The notes under the pieces were generated by a model that did not search any database, was not told the DNA's origin, and worked only from the letters and a program-made list of their open reading frames with translations. A DNA stretch of 64,000 nucleotides. Origin: Aquila chrysaetos chrysaetos (taxonomy: Eukaryota; Chordata; Aves; Accipitriformes; Accipitridae). The position numbers and the translations under genes were made by a program. Position 1 is the first letter of the stretch, and every line of letters starts with the position of its first letter. The stretch spans positions 12,114,743 through 12,178,742 of the forward strand of contig NC_044027.1 of the NCBI RefSeq assembly GCF_900496995.4, in the 5' to 3' direction. Shown in pieces: positions 45,655-58,734 of this stretch.

Positions 45655-46130
45655 CAGGTTCAGTTGCAAATGTTGCAATTGACTGTGCAATTTAAAATTT
45701 GGCATCGTGAAACCTGTAACTGTTTATTTAATAAAGTGTGCTATTTGGTAGGTTTCATCCTCAATGAGCACTGTGGAAAGTATGAGGAGGAAACTGATGT
45801 CAATTTTTAATTAATTCATATTATATTTTTTTTTAACTGACCATTTTTTAAGGTTTCAAATTAAATTATTCTTCAGCATGCAACATAGATTTTGCATTTG
45901 TTGTTGTCATTGAAATTAGTCACGGGGTGACAGATTTTACAGATATTATCTTTTCTATAATTGTTTATATTATCTGTGTGAAGGCTCCTGTGGTTTTTCT
46001 TTGAAAATGAAGGTCAAGCCAACGTACCCTTACAAAGCAGTTTGGTTTCAGTGTTATTAACATCCAAAAAAGGTTCATTTCATAGCATTTTTGTCCCTTA
46101 AATGACAATTTTTAGCCTAAGTCTGCCACA
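45655..46130. promoter_or_regulatory. Candidate conserved non-coding element
   Basis: A long AT-rich block with TTTATTTAATAAAG, TTTTTAATTAATTCATATTA, AAATTAAATTATTC, GATTTTGCATTTG and ATTGAAATTAGTC. It includes TTGTTGTCATTG (SOX-like) and several homeodomain cores. Complexity is too high for a simple repeat. Enhancer or silencer identity is inferred only. Confidence 0.33.
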
Positions 46131-46529
46131 CACAGACATTTGTGGTGGCAACAAGAGCTGGCACCAGAGGAGGTTAGTGTTTGGCTGGTGGAGTTTGGGT
46201 TATTGCTCTTCAGAATAGTGAAGTCATGGTGCCCATGACGTTTTTTTGCCCAGCTCAGTTATACCCAGGGATCTTTGGGGCAAAGAGCCAAAGTCTTTCT
46301 CTAGATGGGAATTCATGAAACTGAACTTTGCATTGTTAGTGCCCCTAGAGTGGATAGCGAAAGGTCGGCGCATCCAGACAGCGCTTCAGAGCTTGTTTCT
46401 CTTGGATTTATCAAGAGCTGCACCTGGGTGACACCAGGGTTAGGTACCAAAAGCTGGAGAGAGCGGATATCCCGTGCTTTGGCTCAGCTTCCAGTGCGGT
46501 GAAGCTGAGCTCTCCCTTCATCCCCCGGT

Positions 46530-46690
46530 TTCTTTGTAAATCTCATTCTCCTGATCATTATTGCTGTCTCTGTCATCTATCACCACCAACTAATCCCTGC
46601 ATGTGCCCTATGATGCCTGTTAATTGAAGGCTAAGTCTCCCTGGGCAAATAATTGTTATTTAAAGTTATATTTTATTTTCATTTCCAGAT
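46530..46690. promoter_or_regulatory. Weak candidate regulatory block
   Basis: CTGATCATTATTGC, CACCACCAACTAATC, CTGTTAATTGAAGG and CAAATAATTGTTATTTAAAG lie close together. Motif-dense, no gene or repeat recognised. Confidence 0.27.
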
Positions 46691-47019
46691 GCTTTTTTCC
46701 TCCTTTCCCAGATGATCAGCCTGTGCATTGGGAAAGCATGAACTTCAGATCTTTGGAGCATGCAAAGCAACAAGGCATCAAGGCAGCAGAGTGACACAAG
46801 CAGCAATATCCTTCGGTAAATGCCGTTCAATGCAGCAGAGCTTCTTAGCGATTAAAGGAGTCTTGGAAATGTCATTGCCCTGACCAAATGAGATAATTTG
46901 TATCTTCTGTCACTGGAATCAAATCCTCTCTTTTTTTTGTAATTAACTTGCGACTGTGGGAAGGTGGGAGCAAGGATGGGGGTTGGGAAGGGAATTTCAT
47001 GGGTAATCCAGCTGCAGTA

Positions 47020-47170
47020 TGGAAATGATGGTTGGGTAATTGTGCTCTCTAAATGAACTTGACTCGATGGTTGGTGTCAGGTTTTGTTAAGTGCCCTGGG
47101 CCAATGGAGACTAATTAGGAATGCATTAAATATTAAAGCTCTCTGACACTGGGGCATTGACGGTGACAGA
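47020..47170. promoter_or_regulatory. Weak candidate regulatory block
   Basis: GTTGGGTAATTGTG, GGCCAATGGAGACTAATTAG and GGAATGCATTAAATATTAAA bring CCAAT, homeodomain and TEAD-like (GGAATG) cores together. Confidence 0.28.
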
Positions 47171-47540
47171 AGAAAAGAAATCCCATAACCTAATCTGCAC
47201 CCAACAGGAGTAATTTATGTTCCCTTCTTTTAACAAAGAAAAATCCAATTATTTGGCCAGCTGGAAAAATGTATTTAAAGGAAAAGTTAATTTAGAGGGG
47301 GAAAAAAGTATATATAAAAAAAAAGTACAGATGCTGTCAACACAGCCTGGGAGTGTCAGTTCCCCTGCAGTTTTGGCTTTGTTGATTGCTTTCATTTAGG
47401 AACAGGGAGAGTATTTCCCTGTTACGAGGCTGTTGGCTGGATTTGCCATCCCAGCAGCGGAGGGCAGGAGTGGAAGATTGTGCTTTCCTTCCTCCATGGC
47501 TCAGGTCAGCTAGACACATCAAGGCATGGTCAGCAGGGAA

Positions 47541-47600
47541 TGCTTGTGGCCATGCAGTGAGGGTTTGGAGTGTTTGTGGCTGTGCATTGAGGATTCGGGG
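47541..47600 (+). repeat. Diverged 30-bp tandem duplication
   Basis: Two adjacent 30-bp units, 47541-47570 and 47571-47600, are identical at 23 of 30 positions. Shared blocks include TTGTGGC and TGAGG. A third partial unit may begin TGCTGGCAC at 47601. Confidence 0.7.
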
Positions 47601-48367
47601 TGCTGGCACGGTATCCCTGTGCTGTAAGGTGAACACTGCAGTGTGCATGCTGCAGTATCGGTGTGCTTATGTACGGTACTTTTGTGGTGAGGCAGGTACA
47701 AAGCTTTCAAAAATTCTAGCAATTAAACTCTTTTCCTTTCTCTCCCTAACAGAAACCAGCCCTAACAGCTCCACCTCCACATGTTGCTGTATCTACCAGT
47801 TTCCAGGGCAATTTTGTCTGACCTTTAGTTAAATGTCCTGCTCTACCAGGCAGCTCATTTCTGCTGGTCTGTCTACTTATGCAATCTAATCAAATCCAGA
47901 ATGGAATATAATCAGCCTGATCTTGTAACAGCAACTTGCACAAATATCCGTCTCACTGTCTGCCATCCTGTCTATACATCTATCTAATCTCATCTGTCGG
48001 CCTGACCCTGTAACTGGGTTTTTAGCAGTTGCCTGCCATTACTGTGATGAGATCTGGAAGAAATTCCTGGTTGGATGTCCAGACCCCTAGACCCTGGGTG
48101 GAGTGATGGGGTGGAAAGAGAAAGGCGACCACAGGTGTTCAAGCCCATGTGGTCTGACCTGCGGACGCAGCCGAGCATCCCTCTCCGCAGCATGCAGGGG
48201 TGCCTATGGCACCTGGCCACACTCACATGGACACGTGTGTGTACACAAACACTCCTGGTGCCTTTCTCTCTTCTCTCGTCGTCTTTTTCCCCATTTCCAA
48301 CAACGACAACAACAAAAAAGCCTGTTCATTTATTAAATTACCGGAAGACCATTTTCTGAAGGAACTT

Positions 48368-48384
48368 GGTTGCCATGGGTTACC
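48368..48384 (+). promoter_or_regulatory. RFX X-box-like site
   Basis: GGTTGCCATGGGTTACC has the inverted half-site layout of an RFX X-box (GTTGCC ... GGTTAC) around CATGG. It stands 300 bp or more from any other notable motif. It is the second X-box-like site in the window, after 27347-27360. Confidence 0.4.
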
Positions 48385-48818
48385 AGATGCTTATCTGCCA
48401 CCGGTGTTATTTTGCTAACTGCAGCCATTACAGGGAGAGGCTAAAGAAGGAAAGCTGGGATAACTGTGAACATCAAAGCACTAACTGCCTGGGTAAATAA
48501 ACCTTGCTGCCATCCACGGAATAGCAGGGAGTGTGTTCCCCAGGGGGAGCTGGAAACCAACTTTTCCAGGGCCTGGAGTTTCTTGTGCCATTGAGCTTCA
48601 GAGTCTATGAGCAGCACATCTCTGCAGCAGCCGGGGCTTGCGGCAGGCTGGCACTGAATATAAAGTTGGTTTGAAACTTACTCTGCGTTGGGAGCAGGGG
48701 GGACTGGGCTGGGAAAGAGAAGGCAGGTGGAGTATCAGAGGGGCCCAGAAAAAGAATTTCAGGATTTTTATTCAGATAGTAGGATTACTCTGAAATGGTC
48801 AGGGAACGTGGGAAGAAA

Positions 48819-48852
48819 AAACTGCTATACAGAGCAAACTGCTATACAGAGC
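48819..48852 (+). repeat. Perfect 17-bp tandem duplication
   Basis: AAACTGCTATACAGAGC at 48819-48835 is repeated exactly at 48836-48852 with no spacer. Perfect identity points to a recent slippage or repair duplication, or to assembly error. Confidence 0.95.
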
Positions 48853-49998
48853 GATGCTGTCTTGTGACTGCTGCGCTTTGCATTCATGTGCTGCTTCCAA
48901 GCAGCACTGGTGAAGAGAGGAGAAACTTCACCGAGGAGTTTTCTGGGAGGAGTATTCCTCTTTAGTGCAGGAAGAGCACTAAAGAAACCCAGTCTTGGAG
49001 GCCTGGGGGAGGAGACAGAGAGGACAGACAACAGGGGAGCGGCTGGGGCCTTTCGATAGGCAAATAGTCGATGCACTGATAGCCTTCGTTTGAGCATCTT
49101 CTGATGGGTCCTTATCTGTGCAGACCCGTGTCCTTAGGGGAACCCTGACGCTGAGCTCTGTCCCTTACCTCCCTGCTGCCCTATATGTCTGCAGTAGTTC
49201 TTGAGTTGATCAGCATTACAGAGCTATCGATTATCCCCATTTCCCCTCATTCCTGTTACAAACCTACTCCTTTGCCCCAAGTCTGTGAGTCCCCAGGTTC
49301 CTTTTTTCTCCATGGTCTATCCCAGCCCTGGGAATTTCTGAGACCCCTTGGTCCTGCAGCCCTCCTTACCTGCTGCAATTTCAGCCTCGCCATCAGCACA
49401 GAGTACTTTGCTACTACAATAATGAGAGAAAAAGAAGCTAAAAACAATACTTTACATTTCAAGTAACTCCTGACACATCCCTTGTCTTTTTCTAACAGAA
49501 TGACAAGTGACTTTATCTTGAAAGAGAAGGCAACCTCCTAGAGCTGTCTACATTGTCAGAAAAAATAATTTGTAAATTCTCTGACTACCTCTGTCACTGC
49601 TCGACTTTTCCATCCTTTTTCATTTCTCCCTCCCGCTAAAGTCCCTTTATGTGCTATTTCCCAAAGTGCTGCACTTACTTTGAATGTTTTCAGCCAAAAG
49701 AAAACTCCCTCTCATCTAAAGGTAGGAAGAAAAAAAAACCTCTGCCCAGAATGAATTAACACACTGCTATTTCTCTCTCTCTCTGGTCCCTGCATCTGGA
49801 TCTTGTATAGGATGTGAATTTTAAAAATAACTAGGTCTTTATGACTTGTTAAAATAAAAAAAAAAAGAATGTTAATGAGATAGAAAGGCACACAGAGGCC
49901 CTGAAAGGACGATTTGTTCAATGCAAGAATAAGTAAAATATTTACTAATGAGAAGGAGAAGAGAAAGTAATTTAAAAGATTTAAAATAGTTGTGCAGG

Positions 49999-50012
49999 TT
50001 TTTTTTTTTTTT
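49999..50012 (+). repeat. Poly-T run (14 T)
   Basis: Fourteen T residues followed by ATTCATGCC. No retrocopy is recognised. Confidence 0.9.
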
Positions 50013-50699
50013 ATTCATGCCTCCTTTCATTTTCATTACATATTTCAATATTTGCCTACCTTTCCAGCAAAAGATTTACCTCAAGTGCGTACAAATTATC
50101 TGGCATTTGGTTAAGGACAATATGTCTAATTATGGCTCTAAAGACCTGAAATATTTTCGACTTAAGCTAAAAGTCAAACTCAAAAAAAAAAAAGAAAGAG
50201 TAAAATTAATAATCCTTTTAAAATTCATTCCCATGATCATTGTTGTACAGAACACCTCAATGTGAAAGATTAAAACAAGGGAAATGTGAGAGCGGGGAAG
50301 AAAAAGAGAGAGAAAAATAGAATTTGCCACATTACACCCTGATTTTACCCCCACTGAAGACACGGAAAAACTCTTGTTTAATTGTCTGGATTTGTGTCAC
50401 ATCCATCTCACACCTTTCTGACGGGAGATGAGAAACCCGTGCGGGGAGGAGTGCTGTGGGAAGGCTGCAGCAGCGTGGGACCTCCGGGGCCACCCTGGGG
50501 CAGAGGGGGTCAATATTGGGGTAACCTTGTGCCACCATGCTTCACCCCTTGGGCTGCCCATCACCGAGTCTGCTCCTTGCTACGTGTGTGTCCCCCGGGT
50601 CGTGCAAACACCCGGTGAGGCTCCTGCTCTGCCAGTAAGGATGCAGCCTGGCTGTCGGAGCGCTGGAGCCAAACCCTCCACCCTGTGCAGGGATAATGA

Positions 50700-51045
50700 G
50701 TTTCAAACCATGGTGATAAATAACTATTTACTACTGGACCTCCTAGGTGCTGCTTTTCCTCAACCTGAATAACTAATGAAACTCAATTGAGCATATTAAT
50801 TATTTTCCCCTGGGGGTGAGGAGAAGGAGGATAAGTAGCAACATCTCCAGAGGGTTGCCTGTGCTCCAGCAATTCGTCTGCGGTTTAGAGGGCAGAGTGA
50901 CCCATCCTCAGGAAGACGCGTAGGTTGCAGGTGTGCTAATTTCATGAAGAAGAAAGGCATTGCCAAATAAAGAACAGATGGCTCCAGTCACTAGTTATTT
51001 ATTTCTATAATTAGTTGCAAGCTGTGATCTCAGACCTTAAGGAAA
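50700..51045. promoter_or_regulatory. Two weak candidate regulatory blocks
   Basis: The first (50700-50830) has TGATAAATAACTATTTACTA, AATAACTAATGAAACTCAAT and ATATTAATTATTTTCC. The second (50935-51045) has GTGCTAATTTCATGAAG, TAGTTATTTATTTCTATAAT and TTAGTTGC. Both are AT-rich but complex, with homeodomain- and MEF2-like cores. Confidence 0.28.
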
Positions 51046-51049
51046 TTGT

Positions 51050-54000
51050 CGAGTTCTATGAAATTCCTTCTCGCATCGGGCAAGGCGGAAGCGTGCACCG
51101 CATGGGCTGGGCTATGGCAATGGCAACTTGCTGGCTCGGACGTACCCAGCTGGGGCGCACGCTGCTTTTGGCTCCTTAAAGAACTGCAGAGTGTTAAAAA
51201 ATGTTTCAGGCACTTCTCTCTAGCTGGTGGAGCCCATATGAACATCAAGGACAGTTCAGTCTTGTTATGTAGGAAAACATTTAAGTCTGAGTTAAATTCA
51301 GCTCTGTTATCACCTTGTGTTGCTTTTTCCCCATCACCTTATTGCTCCTCTGGTTATTTCCCCAGCTTGTCCTCCTCTGATCTCACTGTTTCTTCTTCTT
51401 TTTTTTTTTCTTTTTTAATTTGGCTTCCCACTTCTTCTGTTACATCTTGTCAGGGCCACACTCAGACTCCTTTTAAGCTGACGTAACATGATCAAGAGCA
51501 GCGAGGACTCATTCTGGCATAGGGACAGTAGGAGTCAGACCATGCGCGTTTAATGAAGGGTGGGTGCAGGCTATTGCTTTGACAACATGACGTGTGTTAT
51601 TAAAGTCCCTGTTATCTGGCCCCGCAGGACTTGGGTTTGCTAGCTCCCAGTCATATCGTTAAGCCTATCTGTTCTCAAAGGTAGGATCAACGGAGCAGGG
51701 GGGAATATTTTATTTCCTTCTGGAAGCATCAGGTAGGATAGGCATTTGCCAGCCCATCTAGGTGTGTCTAGTCTATCTTTTTTTAGATGATATCTGCTAA
51801 GCTGGAATTGTTAGTAAATGCAGGCCTGCAAGAATCTAGGTAGGTAAATTATTTGCTAGGTCTGTTATAAATGTGCCAAAAGGATCTCATGACAATACCT
51901 TTTAATGACACAGGATAGCCAATAAATAGCAAGAGTAAAGGAAAAGAATTATAGAACAGCTTCATCTATGCAGAAGTTATGCTTTTGACTTTAAAAATGC
52001 ATGTTCTTTATTTTTGTTTGAATAGCTCCATACAGGCAAATATAAGAATGAATTTTTAAGCTATTTAACAACAATAACAAAATAACCCCAAACCCCAGAC
52101 AAACCCAGAAACACTCAAACTTAAACCTGAAGAAAATTATTTGCCTCTATGGGAAAGAACCTAATGAAATCCAATCAAATCTCAGCTGGAAGAACACAGA
52201 ATGGTGGGTTTGGGCATAAATCAGACAGGGAATTAATTTTGTACTTTATTACATGCCTTAAAAATAAAAAGAGGACACCCTACGCCTGGGAGTGCTGAAC
52301 AGATTGAAATGATGTCCACAGACTGCCAGCTCCAGAGTTCAGGCAAACAAGACTTGTTCAAAATCAATATGTATCCTACTGGTGATAAAAATACCCACAA
52401 AAGCACTGATGATAGTGAAGCCTTTTGTCTTTACCATAGTTCCCAGAGTGGGAAAATGGATGTATGCCTTGGGTAATACATAAGGGACCAGGTGATGAGA
52501 TCTATGAAGATGTGGGTGTTTGGGGTTTCCCTGGAGTCACGGGGTGCTATGAAGAAAATGAGAAGCATTCGGCTAGGCACATCTTAAAATACAGCAGTCC
52601 TATATAGCTCATAGGAATCACTGGAGTGGGTCAGACTTTTTATCCCACCACCATGGACTTCTGATGGAGATGCCAAAACCTCTGTAAAGACAGAGATGGA
52701 AGCCCGGCACATTTAAAATTTCATGCTGGTTTTCACTAGGCAGAAATGTCTTTGTGCTTCTTTTGTTCTCAAACTAAATAGTGATGATCCCTTCTTTGTA
52801 CCTGCCCAGAATTGCTCTAAATATCGCTAGTCTGAGCCCACTGTGATCAATACATGGGAAGAAAGTCTCACTCTAATTCTTGTTTTTGCTGGCTCTTCAT
52901 TTTCTGTCATCATAAAAGGTAGCACCAAGTTAAATTTGGAATTTCTACCCCTGGTTTTTATCCTTGCTGCAATGAAAACTTTAATTAGATGTTTGTTATG
53001 GATGAGCAAACCTAAAAAAAAGCTCCAAAGTGAAAGAACACTTTATTTTGGATATTTCCATTGCAATTAGTTCCAAATTTGAAAAAAAAACCCAACCAAA
53101 CAAACACACACACCCCTCAAAACTCCAAAACCCCCAAACCAATGACACAAAATATTTTGGTTTGATTTACTGAATTTCCCTGAAAATTTTCAGATCAGTT
53201 TAGTATTAAACACCAATTTGTCTTTAGTGATGCATTCCTTGCTGGAGTTGTAGAAGCACCAGCTTGCTTCAAAAATAGGGATAACAGCATTCCAAAGAGC
53301 ATATCCAAAAATATCCTGGAGTCCTGTTATGAGCCTAATACACCATGAATGAAAAGTACAAGAGGAATTCTTCTCCAGAGACCCTAGCTGTTAAATGAGA
53401 ATAGGTGTCCAGCTTACAATTTTTTATGAGGCAGTGTTTAGTGTCACAAGTAAAATATGTTTAGTATTTTGTTGCATTGTTTTCAAGGAAAACCTTTAGA
53501 AAATTGAAATATTTGAGCCATGGTTCTATTTTTAATTAGTCATATCCTGGCCAAAAGTATATATTGCATGTTGATTTTTTAAATAAACAAAAAAACTTCA
53601 GCAAATGTATGTTTTTCCTTTGAGAAACTGCATTTTCCATTGTGCATTTCCAATTCATCCCAATGGAAAGTGCTTGAATAACTCAATAACATGTAGAGAA
53701 CTGAAAGGAAAGGAAAAGAAGTGAAGCCTGAATGCTATTTGGCCAAAGCCCAGAATTAGGCTAGGATTATAAAGATGAGCATGGAGTGATGCAAACCCTC
53801 TTAAGTGAGGCCTAATGATTCATAAATGACATGAAATGCATAGGTTGAGTCATTTGTATCCTACGTTCAGACAGCACGGGATTTGAAAAGTGTAGGAAAA
53901 GAATTATTGGCCTAATAAGAAAAAGGGCCAAAATCAGTTCTGTTTTACTTAGCATAAATCTGGAGGAACCGTGCCGGAGCTAGGCAAAGATCTCAGCCCT

Positions 54001-55715
54001 GGGGGTGACCTGGGGTGCAGCCGGTCGGGTGCAGCCCCTGCGGTGGTGGTTGGGCTCTCATGGGGTGGGGGGGTTGAGGATGAGTGTTCTCGTGCACAGT
54101 GAGATGGAAACTGTTGGGTACCTGCCTGGGAAGGGGGCAGGGAATCAGCACAGGAGGTGATTTAAAGGTAAAATTTCTTTTGAGTCTGCCATCGACTTTG
54201 GGAGCTTTTCATTGGGCTTTAAGGCATAGATGCATATATTTTGCTCCTAGAAAAAAGAGCTATACCATATCCCCATTGCAATGCAGAGGCATGAGGGGCA
54301 GGGACTAAAGACCATGCACAGGCACAGTTTTCTCTCTCTTTCTCTCCTTCTCTCCTGCTATTGAATTCTCCACAATTTTTATTTTAAATTCATTTTCTGA
54401 GACAAGGAGAAGATGCTGCCTTACCTTTGTCCTTGTGAATAGCAGATCTTTCCTTGATTGTAGAAATATTTTTATAGCCTAAATGTGCAGGTTAAAGTCA
54501 TTTTTTGACAGGTAAAATATTTAGCAGTGGCCCACAGTCAATCTCTCCCCCTCTCCACTTCACCCTCTAATTGTGCCCTGCTAATACCTCTGTGCTTTTG
54601 CCTCACCAGGAGGTCATAGCTGCTCCATAACCAGCTCGCCCGCCAGAACCCAGCACTCCCAGCTCTGCAGCCGATCATAAGTCATGAAGCCCTGGGCAGG
54701 TAGAGGAGGACTTGGGGAAACGTCTTCAAAGTTGCCCCATGAAAGAGCCAGCAAGGACAGAGCAATGCCAGATGTAAGCCACCAACAGCTCCTGGACACT
54801 TTCTCCTGCCAATGTTCCCAAGAGCAAGCTCTGCAAACACCACTGCCATGGGGGCCTCTCTGAGCCCCATCCCAAAAAATCCTCCAAAACACAAAGGGAA
54901 AATGGGAAAAGGAAACAGCTGTGATCTCTTCACTTCTAGGGAAGGCATAGAAGCACAAATGTATTATTTACTGCAAATAAAACTTTGCTCCCTGACTAAT
55001 ACTTGAGGAGGTGAGAAGGACCCGGTCTGAAGTGGCTTGTCCTGTGCCCCAGAGACAATCTGCTCTTGTCGGATGAAATGTAAAGGACAAGACCAATGTG
55101 TCCCCAATATAACATAACTGCCATGAAGTTGGAGCCCTCCAAATTACTTCAAGCAAGATGTGAAGATGTGACATCAGCCGTGTCACCTGCTTAGTCCAAG
55201 ACAAAGCAGGTGGAGGTAAGACCAAGGTCATCATTTATCTTTCCAAGGATACACAAACACCTAACCCTGCTCTATCTTTCTGCTGGCCTTTGATAGGCAA
55301 ATCTACCAGCGCTAAAGCTAAAGTGTCAGTGGAAGAACACTGTTATCTTCTTATCAGGAGATAAGATGACAACCACAAATACCTTGGCCTGAAAGACTCC
55401 TCTGCTATCACCAGGGGTGAACATCAACGTGCTTCACAAATAATCTAATTTAGGTGGATAACAGAGGACTTGAATGTGGGAGGAAAAACTCAGAGCTCTG
55501 CTCAGTTATGAACAGGACAGAAATTTCTTACATGAATGCAACACCGGTACAGCAAAAACATACAAACTTTTTTTCTCTACTAGCACATCTGATGTGATTG
55601 AGACAGGGAGTGAATAGGTCAGCAAGCAGGTTCCTATGCAATAGATACATTAATCGTTAATGGGCTATTAGTATTTAAAGTCCCAAATCTTCCTCTAACA
55701 TGCAAAATAATCCCT
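51050..55715. other. Non-coding stretch with AT- and AC-rich simple sequence
   Basis: No exon is supported; the longest frame is 146 codons at 51046-51486. AC-rich low-complexity segments lie at about 52063-52125 and 53083-53140. A block at 53760-53870 with CCTAATGATTCATAAATGAC and GAAATGCATAGG may be regulatory. A G-rich patch at 53999-54071 has long G-runs but loops too long for a standard quadruplex. Confidence 0.5.
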
Positions 55716-55719
55716 TCTG

Positions 55720-58700
55720 CCATGGATGGTTTGTTTCACCAAGTAATCCACTCATCCTCTGCTATAATCACAGCAGGTATAACTTCCGCAGGGACTTTTC
55801 AGTGTCAACATATTTTGGAATGTGATGTCGTTGAGACAGAGAATTTTCTTTTTTCTGTGTTTGTGTATCTCCAGGTAAGTTTGCGGGAGGCTTTTAGAAA
55901 TACCTTGTAATGAGTAACTGCAGTCAGTCACTCCTCCATCCTTCTCTCTCCCTGGAGTATTCAATGTCCTTGTGCCTCTCCCAGACACATTTAAAAGAAC
56001 AATTTTTCTTGTGACAAGTAAGGCAAGAAGTGTGAGTTTGTGTCTGACAGGTTCAGGGAGAAGCTCGCAATGAGGCAATTAGACAAGGAGAGTGCTGATT
56101 AGAAGCATCATCACCCATAGCAAGGAAAGAAACAAATTTTAAGTAGCAGGAAAAAAAAGGGAAGAGGGGATGAAAAATAGATGAAATGAGGCATTTGATA
56201 AAGCAGCAGGTTGTAATAAAAAGTTTGTGACTGACAAGGTCTGATACCAGGCTCTAGGGTTGCTCAAACCTTCTCCGGAGGTAGCTGGGCCTGGTTACCG
56301 CTGGAGGCAGGAGGCTGCCCTTGATGGGTTCCTCTAGCTTAACAGCTTTTCATTCCCACGCTGGGGTTGCCAGTCACCAGCTCCTTGGAGAGCTCCCCTC
56401 TGTAGACCAGACCAAACGTATTTCTGTAGACCTGTCCATCCCTTCCTCTGGCAGGAGTAGTGCGACTTCTCTGCTTGCTGGATGCCTGTGGTCCGAGCAA
56501 GCCAACGATGCCCAGTTTTCTCACAGTGGAGGTGCTCTTTGGAGGATTGTCGGAAAGTCGAGAAAGAAAGACACTTTATGCAAATCCACTCCATGTTTGT
56601 TTGACTGCCTTGGGTTGGGCAAAAGGAAACCTGTGGCCCTCCTGTCACTGTGGCCATCAGCTGCGCTGCAAGAGGTCGTCAAAGAGCAGAGAGGAGCCAC
56701 TGAGAAAAGGCAGACTGCTGGGGCGTGCAGGCAGTGCTGCTCCAGACATGCTAATTTCAAGGAGGGTTTTTTAAAAGTGTTCTTGCACACCCTGTAATTC
56801 ACCCTGAGCTGATAAGGCAGGGAGGGAGGGAAGGAAATAACATAGCCTAAACCCTCACTGAATCGGTCTTTTTAAAATATATATTCTCCACTTTCGTCTT
56901 TCCGGTAATTTTATGCAGCATCAAATAGCTGCATAGTAACATGAGCCTGATGTAACTGTTCCAGGGAACATACAAGGACTGTAGACCACCCAGATCAGAT
57001 ATATGTATAGCTGGATCTGCCTCACAGAGTGGTGACAACAAGCAGTAAAATATTAACAACAACACATAATAACATTATAAAATGCATTAATCTCTAGGAC
57101 TGTCACTGCACTGGAGAGTCTGGCTACAGCAGATTTCAGCAAATGCTTGTTCCAGGTGCAGGGGTCCTCTGACCTCCGTGGCAAGGAGGTGGCTACAGCG
57201 TGGTCTTGGTGATGAGGCATTAGGCAAAAGGCACTGCCTCTATGTGTACTGTGTGTAAAGCAATACAGTATCTAACTTACTATTCATTGCACAAATTTTC
57301 ATCCTTTTGCTATGAAATGTTCCCAACCTTTGCTAACTACTTATGCAGAGCTGAATGCATGCTATCTGGAAGCTGACCATTAAGGGGGAATCTGGCGCTT
57401 ACGGCAACACACAGGCAGCAAACAGCAACACGCGACAGCTGTTTAAGGACACAAAGTGAGAAAGTGCTCTGCCTCTTAAGGAATTTAGGTGAACGGACTG
57501 TAATTACCCAAATATTTATGGGTTCTCTTTATTGTATGAGTCACTGAGGGCTTGTGAGGGGGCAGACAATTTCCATTTTGTTTAGGGCAGAAATATCCCT
57601 GGAGACCATGCTGATCTATGGAGCTGCCATATCAAACCCTCCTAGGAAAGGAAAAAAAAAGATAATGCATTTATTAGTCAGCTCACATTGGACTGCTCTG
57701 TGTAGAAAAGGAAAGAACTCAACTGAAAAATGCTTTTAAAACCACAATTCCATAAGCATCTGTCTCATTTCAAGTACGGCTGCGGCCTTTCTGTCTCCTG
57801 AAAGGGAAGGAGAGGGTGAATTCAAATGATCTGTAGCTCTGGAGTGCTGAAGGGGAAAAAAAGTCATTTCCAAATAGCACAGCATCCCTGCAGACAGTGA
57901 CCAGGCACAGATAACCTGCTCCAGGGAGCCACGCTTTCCCCCAACTCTCAAATCCTTCCCCAGATGACTTGCTCTGCCGTCCCTCTGCTCTCCCTGAGGC
58001 TGAGATCAAAATTGTAAGAAGTAACCAGAAAAGAAACAATCATTCTTGGGCATCAGGCAAATGGAGAAATAAAGGAAAAGGAGAAGATGAGTAAGTGATG
58101 TAAGTCCACATCAATCTCCTGTTTGCTGCATTTTAGCTATCAGTCACTTTCCCTGTAACTGCCACATTTTTGGCAGGACTCCCCGACCCACACAGCAGGT
58201 TTGGGGAGCTGTGGTGGATCCCAGCATCAGCAGGGCATGGAGCAAGTATTGCACAGGGAGTGGAAATGCTCTTTCCCACACTGCTATCTACAGCCCCTGG
58301 TACAATGTGCACTGGGTGAGAGGTGCAGCCCTCCTGTGCACACTGGGGCTGGGTCCAGTCTGGACCTCATGGCTCCTGTGTCTGCAAATCTGTGAAAAGG
58401 AAGGGAAGGAGGGAAAAGAGGAGGCACAGAGAAGGCAGGAGCAGAAACTGCCCCGAAAATTCCTCTTTGTCCTTTGGATCACCACAGCAGCCGAGAGGCT
58501 TTGTCCAAAACAGGGCTCTCCAGCAGCACCCGGAGAGGAACGGTCCCTCCTCTGATCTGCTAGTAAGGACGGCAGAGAAGGACAGTCCCATTTCACAGAA
58601 AAGCTCGCAGTGCATTGCTGAGATTGTCCTTAAGCGAGTTTGGCTGAAGAGCAGGAGCAGTCTAACCAGGGGTGTGACCAAAGCTCGGTACAGGCTCCTT

Positions 58701-58730
58701 CTCCTGCCCAGGAGCATCCCCAGGCGAACG
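55720..58730. other. Non-coding stretch, mostly ordinary
   Basis: A frame at 55722-55910 carries a perfect CAG|GTAAGT donor consensus at 55872-55880, discussed as a finding. The 158-codon plus frame 56321-56797 and the 174-codon minus frame 58367-58891 match no protein I recognise and have overlapping opposite-strand frames. TAATTACCCAAATATTTATG near 57500 is a minor AT-rich cluster. Confidence 0.5.
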
Positions 58731-58734
58731 CTGT

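Larger units (their letters stand above)
48390..50695. other. Non-coding stretch, mostly ordinary
   Basis: No gene is recognised. Contains the 17-bp tandem duplication at 48819-48852, a (TC)n at 49771-49784, and a 14-T run at 49999-50012. A 114-codon frame at 50428-50772 is GC-rich and without a recognisable domain. Confidence 0.5.

Noticed and set aside
56813..56836. G-quadruplex motif in GGCAGGGAGGGAGGGAAGG
   Set aside because: Only three runs reach three G residues, so the standard four-run rule is not met.
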